A stretch of 12,690 bases of DNA from Aureispira sp045105775 (GTDB lineage Bacteria > Bacteroidota > Bacteroidia > Chitinophagales > Saprospiraceae), in the NCBI GenBank assembly GCA_045105775.1, contig JBGCDW010000289.1, positions 1 to 12,690 on the forward strand, in the 5' to 3' direction. Each line of letters begins with the position of its first letter. Position 1 is the stretch's first letter. The position numbers and the translations under genes are program-made. Below, one piece after another: positions 7,851 to 12,690 of this stretch. The notes under the pieces are model-generated. The model searched no databases. It was given only the letters and a program-made list of their open reading frames with translations, and was not told the origin of the DNA.

Positions 7851-7920
7851 GCCACCACCATGCCATTACAGCATGTGCTTGAATGTGTCCAATAGTAGAT
7901 ATGTTGTTTGTTTGTTTCAT
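7825..7920 (-). CDS. trpL: trp operon leader peptide (Trp-Trp-Trp)
   Basis: A 31-codon frame from ATG 7920 to TAG 7825-7827. It begins MKQTNNISTIGHIQ; residues 20-31 read AWWWPTSLRWRE. Three consecutive UGG codons are at 21-23 and a fourth at 29. Four Trp in 31 residues, with a triple run, is what a tryptophan sensor needs: ribosomes stall there when charged tRNA-Trp is scarce. The stop codon falls inside the segment that pairs with the terminator's 5' arm, so a ribosome that finishes translation masks it and lets the terminator form. The peptide itself probably has no function. The ATG is preceded by TAATA with no Shine-Dalgarno sequence, which is normal for Bacteroidota. The region is outside standard ORF size cut-offs and would be missed by routine annotation. 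Confidence 0.9.
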   Translation of the reverse strand: MKQTNNISTIGHIQAHAVMAWWWPTSLRWRE

Positions 7921-7925
7921 TATTA

Positions 7926-7957
7926 CAAATGTGGGATTTTTCTAGATGCCTTGCAAA
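7926..7957 (-). promoter_or_regulatory. candidate trp promoter, Bacteroidota type
   Basis: On the minus strand TTTG (7957-7954) is followed after 20 bases by CACATTTG (7933-7926). This resembles the Bacteroidota consensus TTTG / TAnnTTTG with one mismatch at the first T of the -7 box. Transcription would then begin within a few bases of the trpL ATG at 7920, leaving almost no 5' untranslated region. Only a motif match supports this, in AT-rich DNA. Confidence 0.35.
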
Positions 7958-8022
7958 TTTTTAATTAACTTTTTTAGTACTGTTTTTTCAGTTTTTTGTC
8001 TTTTTTTATAAACAGCAGCAAT

Positions 8023-8439
8023 TTACTTTAGTTGAGTCGCCAAAATCATCTTTACGCCCAAATCATTGAGCAAATCTACATTGGTAACCAAAGTTTGAGC
8101 ATCTACTTTTTCGTGTATCGAAAGAATCACTACAATATCCTCGGGTTTTCTACGATCGTTTTTGACAATACTCACCATCTTGGCACGAACGGCATCTTCC
8201 CCCAAGCGACGACCATTAATAGTATACTCCTTTCTTTTATTAATATCCAACTTAATAGGCCCCGTTACTTTTTTATTGTTCTTGGTATCCTTACTAGAGT
8301 TGGGTAGTTTTAAGTTGATGGCTGTAGGACTCACCATACTAGAGGTTAGCATAAAAAATATGAGCAACAAGAAAATAATGTCGGTCAAAGACGACATATT
8401 AAATTCTGCTGAAGGCTTACTTGTTTTTTTTAATCCCAT
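8023..8439 (-). CDS. exbD: ExbD/TolR-family biopolymer transport protein (second copy)
   Basis: Stator/plug subunit that couples the inner-membrane proton gradient to a periplasmic energy transducer, in complex with ExbB. It has 138 residues. A short cytoplasmic N terminus (MGLKKTSKPSAEFNMSS) is followed by one transmembrane helix, LTDIIFLLLIFFMLTSS (about 18-34), whose Asp20 is the conserved proton-carrying residue (Asp25 in E. coli ExbD). A periplasmic domain follows, ending GVKMILATQLK. It starts 12 bases after the stop of the neighbouring exbD copy and shares that copy's first 35 residues almost completely, then diverges. The trp leader begins about 100 bases beyond its stop, with no convincing terminator between. 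Confidence 0.93.
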   Translation of the reverse strand: MGLKKTSKPSAEFNMSSLTDIIFLLLIFFMLTSSMVSPTAINLKLPNSSKDTKNNKKVTGPIKLDINKRKEYTINGRRLGEDAVRAKMVSIVKNDRRKPEDIVVILSIHEKVDAQTLVTNVDLLNDLGVKMILATQLK

Positions 8440-8451
8440 GACTACTTGTTT

Positions 8452-8877
8452 TTAGGTATTGGCTTCTGTTGCCAAAATCAGGCGTACACCCAATTTATTG
8501 CTCATTTTCATGTACTCTACAATAGTGCCTGTAGTTTCTGTCATTTCTACATTGAGTACTACGGTTACTTCTGTATCTATATCGTTTTCTCGGTTCTTTT
8601 GACGCTCTTTATTAATCGCTTCCAATAGTTTTTGTTCCAATTGAGCACGAGGTACCTCATCCGCATCTACAAAATATTTTCCATCAGGGGTAATAGACAA
8701 GGCTACATTCTGAGGAGAAGGTGTGGTGCTATTAGACTTAGGACGATCCAACTGTTGTGTATTTGGACTCGTCAAGCTAGAGGTTAACATAAAAAAGATG
8801 AGCAGCAGGAAAATAATATCGGTCAAAGACGACATGTTAAATTCTGCATTGAATTTATTGCGCTTTTTTAATCCCAT
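8452..8877 (-). CDS. exbD: ExbD/TolR-family biopolymer transport protein (first copy)
   Basis: Same family and role as the second copy. It has 141 residues: N terminus MGLKKRNKFNAEFNMSS, a transmembrane helix LTDIIFLLLIFFMLTSS with the conserved Asp20, a Pro/Ser/Thr-rich linker (about 35-60), and a periplasmic domain ending GVRLILATEANT. The ATG at 8877 aligns exactly with the MGLKK start of the other copy; a TTG four codons upstream could be read but is not needed. It lies 91 bases after exbB. Two divergent ExbD subunits beside one ExbB suggest a heteromeric stator, as is common in Bacteroidota. Confidence 0.93.
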   Translation of the reverse strand: MGLKKRNKFNAEFNMSSLTDIIFLLLIFFMLTSSLTSPNTQQLDRPKSNSTTPSPQNVALSITPDGKYFVDADEVPRAQLEQKLLEAINKERQKNRENDIDTEVTVVLNVEMTETTGTIVEYMKMSNKLGVRLILATEANT

Positions 8878-8968
8878 AATAAGGGTCAATTAATAAAGAC
8901 ATGATTTGTTCTTACGAAAAAACAAAAAATAACAGCCTTTAGGTGAAGACAATACTAGTTGATTGATA

Positions 8969-9667
8969 CTAAGCAGGTTCTTGCAACAAATCTAAAAACT
9001 CTACGGTTGCCGCTTCCATTTTAAATACAACACGATCCATTTGAGCAATTAACGTATTGTAACCAATAAACGCAATAATACCTACTACTAGACCAAATGC
9101 TGTCGTAATCAAGGCTTGATAAATACCACCTGCCAAAGAAGAAGGGCTTACATCGCCATCAGCCATGTTCATAAACGACAAGATCATACCTGTTACCGTT
9201 CCCAAGAACCCAATCATAGGGGCAGCACCCGAAATCGTTGCCAAAAGAGAAAGACGTTTTTCCAATTTGTAAATCTCCAAATTACCTACATTTTGTACAG
9301 CTGTATTAATGTCTTCTAGTGGCTTACCAATTCTTTGTAAACCTTTGCTTACTAGACGTGCTACAGGCGTATCGGCAGTATTGCACAAATTGATGGCTGC
9401 TTTAATATCACCACTTTGTACATAGCCGCGAATAGAGTCCATAAAGTTATCGTCTACTTCTCCTGCGCGTTTGATGGTCAAATACCGCTCAATAAGAATA
9501 TAAATAGCGAGTGCTGACAAAAATAACAGGATGATAGCAATTGTTATCCCGATTGCACCACCTTGAGCCACTACTCCAATAAGTGAAAAACTTTCTGTAG
9601 TGCCTTCTAGGGCTGTAGAATCAACTGGAATGTCATCTTGAAATAGAAACAAAGGATTGAAAATCAT
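8969..9667 (-). CDS. exbB: MotA/TolQ/ExbB proton channel family protein
   Basis: Inner-membrane channel subunit that forms a proton-driven motor with ExbD and powers TonB- or Tol-type work at the outer membrane. It has 232 residues and three transmembrane segments at about 38-60, 141-163 and 184-206. The family core is seen in LLATISGAAPMIGFLGTVTGM (141-161) and GIYQALITTAFGLVVGI (181-197). The cytoplasmic loop between the first two helices carries the usual helical EVDD...FMDSI region. I chose the ATG at 9667; an upstream TTG would add only eight polar residues. It is the first gene of the exbB-exbD-exbD group. No tonB gene follows, so the transducer partner is presumably encoded elsewhere. 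Confidence 0.93.
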   Translation of the reverse strand: MIFNPLFLFQDDIPVDSTALEGTTESFSLIGVVAQGGAIGITIAIILLFLSALAIYILIERYLTIKRAGEVDDNFMDSIRGYVQSGDIKAAINLCNTADTPVARLVSKGLQRIGKPLEDINTAVQNVGNLEIYKLEKRLSLLATISGAAPMIGFLGTVTGMILSFMNMADGDVSPSSLAGGIYQALITTAFGLVVGIIAFIGYNTLIAQMDRVVFKMEAATVEFLDLLQEPA

Positions 9668-10207
9668 AGTGTTGTTAGTTGGATGGTCCAAAAATGATTA
9701 GGATATAATGTTAAGTAGGTGCAAAAGACAATCTTTGTATAATAAGACCACTTTTAGCGCACTGATTATTCGATACACTGTACCTCATAAGTCAGATCGT
9801 TTCACGAGTGTTTGTGAGCTTGCCTAAGGCTCGGTTTAGAGACTACTTAAGAGGCAATTTGGTGCTCAAACACTTCTATATCTCTTGTGTATATACTTAA
9901 CAGCCCGTAATATAAAAATTCTGTTAAGGACTGACTATTATTTTGTCCAATAATTTTAAGGCTATGAAGTTGTTTAAAAATGAAAGCGGGTTAATAAGGA
10001 GCAATTTCTTAATAACTTCCACCATATAACGCCCCATTCAGAAGCTTATTTTATGTATTATTAAAAAGCGAGCCAATTTTACTTACACGATCACAAAAAA
10101 AGACCGCTAATTGATAGCCAAAATAAGAATAAAAAACACTTTTATGTTGATAATCAATTAAATGTACGGTGCTTGGGAAATTTAAATAAATAGTTGAAAA
10201 TGCTGGA
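9668..10207. other. gene-free interval upstream of exbB
   Basis: About 540 bases with no supportable gene, tRNA or mobile element. Both strands are rich in stop codons; the longest ATG frame I noticed is about 21 codons (from 9964, plus) and looks random. It should hold the exbB promoter, but I found no well-spaced TTTG / TAnnTTTG pair. Small palindromes occur, such as TTGATAATCAA (10147-10157), with nothing to tie them to a function. Confidence 0.6.
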
Positions 10208-10732
10208 TTAACGCCTACTAATGGAATGGCCGTCTGTCACAAACGAAATACCTTGTTGCCCATTGGTCGAAATCATTACCCCTTGAAAAATAGGTTTAAC
10301 TTGATTGGATACAGCTGCCCACTCTATGATAAAATCAGCACTTGTACCACCAACAATGTCTTTTTCCTCAATGACATACTCAATCGACTGCAATGGATGT
10401 AAGGCCAATGTTTGTTGCTCTTTTAAGTAAGCACGCACCAATTCTCCTTCTGTATCGTAATAATCAATGCCATCCAAATACAAAGTATCGTACAAGCTTG
10501 TATTCCTAATACTCAAAGTCGCCGTTAGGTTAAAGAGTACATCCTTGGTTTTGCTGTATATCGACGAATAAATAGGAATATAAACCGTATCTCTATAGCC
10601 CAAGTTATCACTATTGGTGGTGGAATTAAATTGTTCTAGCGTAATATTATTAGCTGAATTGGTTGAATCCACTGGCAAGCAGGCAGTCCAACCCAAACTC
10701 AAGGCTATTAAGATTAATATAGCAGTTTTCAA
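10208..10732 (-). CDS. DUF3124-type putative lipoprotein
   Basis: 174 residues, function unknown. The N terminus MKTAILILIALSLGWTAC is a hydrophobic signal ending in a lipobox-like Cys18 (the residue at -3 is Trp, which is unusual), so export and lipidation are likely but not certain. The body resembles the DUF3124 family as I remember it: YIPIYSSIYS, LTATLSIRNTSLYDT, DYYDTEGELVRAYL, SIEYVIEEKDIVGGTSADFIIEW and GVMISTNGQQGISFV in order. It must begin at a TTG: two in-frame TAA codons lie just upstream (the nearer one codon away) and no internal ATG would keep the signal. It is transcribed away from the large lipoprotein gene to its right and lies more than 500 bases upstream of exbB, so it is probably its own unit. 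Confidence 0.82.
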   Translation of the reverse strand: MKTAILILIALSLGWTACLPVDSTNSANNITLEQFNSTTNSDNLGYRDTVYIPIYSSIYSKTKDVLFNLTATLSIRNTSLYDTLYLDGIDYYDTEGELVRAYLKEQQTLALHPLQSIEYVIEEKDIVGGTSADFIIEWAAVSNQVKPIFQGVMISTNGQQGISFVTDGHSISRR

Positions 10733-10995
10733 AAGTTATTATTTTATAGTGCAAGAATTAGCACAAACTACTCAAAAAGCATCAAATTTTTGTTGTTTGA
10801 GCAGCATAAGCGTGGCTTTCTTTTGTAAAGGAGGACAAGATTAATTTTTTTTATAAAAATTAGCCACCAGTTTGTAACCTTTTGTCATCTACTCCTTATG
10901 GGAATGAGCGCCAAAGGTACCAGCGCTTTTAGAAAATACTTAGAACTTTATTCAATTGCTTTCACGTAAACATCGCTTTTCAAATTGAAAATACT
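10733..10995. promoter_or_regulatory. divergent intergenic region between two lipoprotein genes
   Basis: 263 bases that should hold promoters for both flanking genes. I see no clear Bacteroidota promoter pair. The one notable element is an inverted repeat AGCGC (10907-10911) / GCGCT (10923-10927) with GGTACC inside its loop, followed by TTTT. It is short and could be chance. An AT-only palindromic stretch lies near 10842-10860. Confidence 0.4.
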
Positions 10996-12531
10996 ATGAC
11001 TATTAAAACAAATCCCAATCTTTTCTTGACAGCTTTGGTATCCTTTAGCTTGTTTTTAGGAGCTTGCAACAATACCCCATCTACCACCACCGATACAGAA
11101 GAATCATACACCTCTAGTGTACAAGAAAACACGACGAAGGTACAAAAAAACGAAACCAATATTTCTACGGATAATCCCACTACCATAGGTACAGCTCAAG
11201 CCTTTACCAGTACAGAAAATCAAGCGATCACTTCTGCTCTGGGCAATATCTTGGCAGTAGCTCCTCCAATTGCAGGCGTAGATGTTCCTTACCACGATTA
11301 TACAATCAATGCAGCACAAGGAAAGCTAATTGTAACCCCAACAGGCAGTAGAATTGCCATTCCAGCCAATGCCTTTGTAGACCAAGCAGGAAATCCTATC
11401 AAGGGAGAGGTTACCATCAAATACCGCGAATTTCATGCTGCCGAGGATATTATTGCTAGTGGAATTCCTATGCACGATCCAGAAACAGGGGCGTACATGC
11501 AAACTGCTGGTATGTTCGAAATAAAAGGCAACCAAAACGGCGAGGAAATTTTTATGACAGCCAACAAACCTGTTCAGGTGGATATGAATTCGCAAGTGGC
11601 TGGCAACGACTATAATTTTTATCAATTGGGGGCCAAAGATTGCCGTTGGAAAGACAAAGGCAGCAAACCCGCCCAACCCAATACCTACAAACAAGTTACG
11701 CTCAAAAAATTGGATGCAGCCCTAAAACAAACACTAGAAGGCAAGCCTAAATTTGTAAAAAATAATCAAACCAATAACTTTGTTTTTGATTTACAAGTAG
11801 ATTACAAACGTCAGCCAGAACTCAAAACATTTAAGAATGTAATTTGGGAATATACAGGCCAAGGCAAAGACCCAGAACAAAACGAATGGGTATTTGAGAG
11901 CCAATGGGATGGGGTAGACATCAAGCCTTTGGACAATGGTTATTACGAAATGCTATTCAGTGGCCCTAACAAAAAATTCAGCACAACGGTACGCCCTGTA
12001 TTGAGTGATAAAGACTATGACAAAGCTCTAGCTAATTTTAACAAGAAAAACAGAGCCGCATACGAGCAAGCCAAAGAACAACAAGCAGCTTTGCGTACAG
12101 GACTGGAAGCCCAAGGCGATTTGGTACGTAGTTTTCAGGTAAATAACTTTGGTATCTACAATTGGGATATTTGGAAAAGAGACAATCGTAGACGTTGTGT
12201 AATGGCTCCTAAGTTTGATTTATTGGCTCAAAAAGCTTTTGAAAAAACAGGCAGCAAAAATGTACAATACTTTTTGGTTACCAATGATTATCGCTCTGTA
12301 GTACGTTATTACGATGGAAATCTGGATAAGTTTTCTTACAATCCAGCCGAAAAAAATATGCTTTTAGCCATCTTACCCAATGGCCAAGCGGCTGTAGTGA
12401 AAAACAACGCTTTTATGGATTTTGATAAACAATTCAATAAAAAGAAGTGGAATGTTGAACTAGCGACTACAGGCCAAGTGATAAGCTCTGTAGAAGACCT
12501 CAAATACCTTATTGGTGCTATAGATAGTTAG
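10996..12531 (+). CDS. putative lipoprotein of unknown function
   Basis: 511 residues. A signal peptide ends in a good lipobox, FLGAC, with Cys24 as the lipidation site. A Ser/Thr/Asn-rich linker (about 25-80) follows. The region at about 108-220 (GKLIVTPTGSRIAIPANAFVD..., KGEVTIKYREFH, SGIPM, AGMFEI, NKPVQVDM) resembles the ZU5-like beta domains common in Bacteroidota surface lipoproteins. The middle is a Lys/Gln/Ala-rich helical stretch (about 345-380), and the C-terminal part contains SFQVNNFGIYNWDIW and NMLLAILPNGQAAVVK, which I know only from uncharacterised proteins. It likely sits on the outer membrane. A strong terminator lies just downstream, so it is probably monocistronic. I cannot assign a function. 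Confidence 0.88.
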   Translation: MTIKTNPNLFLTALVSFSLFLGACNNTPSTTTDTEESYTSSVQENTTKVQKNETNISTDNPTTIGTAQAFTSTENQAITSALGNILAVAPPIAGVDVPYHDYTINAAQGKLIVTPTGSRIAIPANAFVDQAGNPIKGEVTIKYREFHAAEDIIASGIPMHDPETGAYMQTAGMFEIKGNQNGEEIFMTANKPVQVDMNSQVAGNDYNFYQLGAKDCRWKDKGSKPAQPNTYKQVTLKKLDAALKQTLEGKPKFVKNNQTNNFVFDLQVDYKRQPELKTFKNVIWEYTGQGKDPEQNEWVFESQWDGVDIKPLDNGYYEMLFSGPNKKFSTTVRPVLSDKDYDKALANFNKKNRAAYEQAKEQQAALRTGLEAQGDLVRSFQVNNFGIYNWDIWKRDNRRRCVMAPKFDLLAQKAFEKTGSKNVQYFLVTNDYRSVVRYYDGNLDKFSYNPAEKNMLLAILPNGQAAVVKNNAFMDFDKQFNKKKWNVELATTGQVISSVEDLKYLIGAIDS

Positions 12532-12574
12532 ATTGACCGCATAATATATATTGACAATAAAGAAATAGAATATG

Positions 12575-12605
12575 GCGGCTATCCTTTTGGGATGGTCGCT
12601 TTTTT
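12575..12605 (+). terminator. intrinsic terminator of the 511-residue lipoprotein gene
   Basis: GCGGCTATCC (12575-12584) pairs with GGATGGTCGC (12590-12599) over 10 bp including two G-T wobbles, around a TTTTG loop, and runs straight into TTTTTT (12600-12605) and a further GTTTT. It lies 43 bases after the stop codon. Confidence 0.9.
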
Positions 12606-12636
12606 GTTTTGTTAATAAATAATCGCTAACACCTAC

Positions 12637-12690
12637 CTCCAGAGGAGCGACACCTTTACAGCTCCAGAGGAGCGACATCTTTATAGCTCC
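12637..12690. repeat. 25-bp tandem repeat with palindromic core, cut by the window edge
   Basis: Unit 1 (12637-12661) and unit 2 (12662-12686) are 25 bp each and differ only by C/T changes at two sites; a third copy begins with CTCC at 12687. Each unit starts with the palindrome CTCCAGAGGAG, which extends to GCTCC-AGA-GGAGC at unit 2, followed by GACAyCTTTAyAG. The array probably continues past the window. It lies after a terminator and outside any gene. Confidence 0.88.

Noticed and set aside
7975..8005. ACTG / CAGT hairpin with T runs after exbD as a terminator
   Set aside because: The stem is only 4 bp, and the T runs are on the plus strand, where no gene ends.
7740..8022. T-box or TRAP-binding leader as the mode of trp control
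   Set aside because: No T-box consensus and no series of spaced GAG/UAG triplets is present; the leader peptide with a Trp run fits better.
9964..10029. A 21-codon plus-strand frame in the exbB upstream interval
   Set aside because: It is short, has no conserved or biased composition and no visible signals.

Overview
The window looks like a chromosomal piece of a member of the Bacteroidota, possibly Saprospiraceae-like. This rests on the gene order trpE-G-D-C-F-B-A, the exbB-exbD-exbD cluster, start sites with little or no Shine-Dalgarno sequence, a candidate promoter resembling the Bacteroidota TTTG / TAnnTTTG type, and two lipoproteins of types common in that phylum. I cannot name a species from sequence alone.

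Positions 1-7703, minus strand: a complete tryptophan operon, read right to left as trpE, trpG, trpD, trpC, trpF, trpB, trpA and then a type I DAHP synthase. The seven trp genes carry chorismate to tryptophan. The terminal DAHP synthase feeds the shikimate pathway that supplies the chorismate. Junctions are tight: trpD/trpC share one base, trpC/trpF overlap by 11 bases, and most other gaps are under 65 bases. trpE is intact in every motif but is interrupted by one extra A in a run of five A's (6522-6526). Removing one A restores a normal 467-residue protein.

Positions 7704-8022, minus strand: the trp leader, the highlight of the window. A 31-codon open frame (7920-7825) carries three consecutive Trp codons and a fourth further on. 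It is followed by a perfect 15-bp hairpin with a U run (7780-7740). The end of the leader frame is complementary to the 5' arm and loop of that terminator, giving a competing antiterminator. An upstream segment just after the Trp codons can pair with the start of that antiterminator strand. This is the full layout of classical ribosome-mediated trp attenuation, in a phylum where I know of no experimental example.

Positions 8023-9667, minus strand: exbB and two paralogous exbD genes, the proton-driven motor of a Ton/Tol-type envelope system, with no tonB beside them. Positions 9668-10207 hold no gene I can support.

Positions 10208-10732, minus strand: a DUF3124-type lipoprotein with a TTG start. 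Positions 10996-12531, plus strand: a 511-residue lipoprotein of unknown function, followed by a good intrinsic terminator (12575-12605). The right edge (12637-12690) enters a tandem array of a 25-bp unit with a palindromic core.
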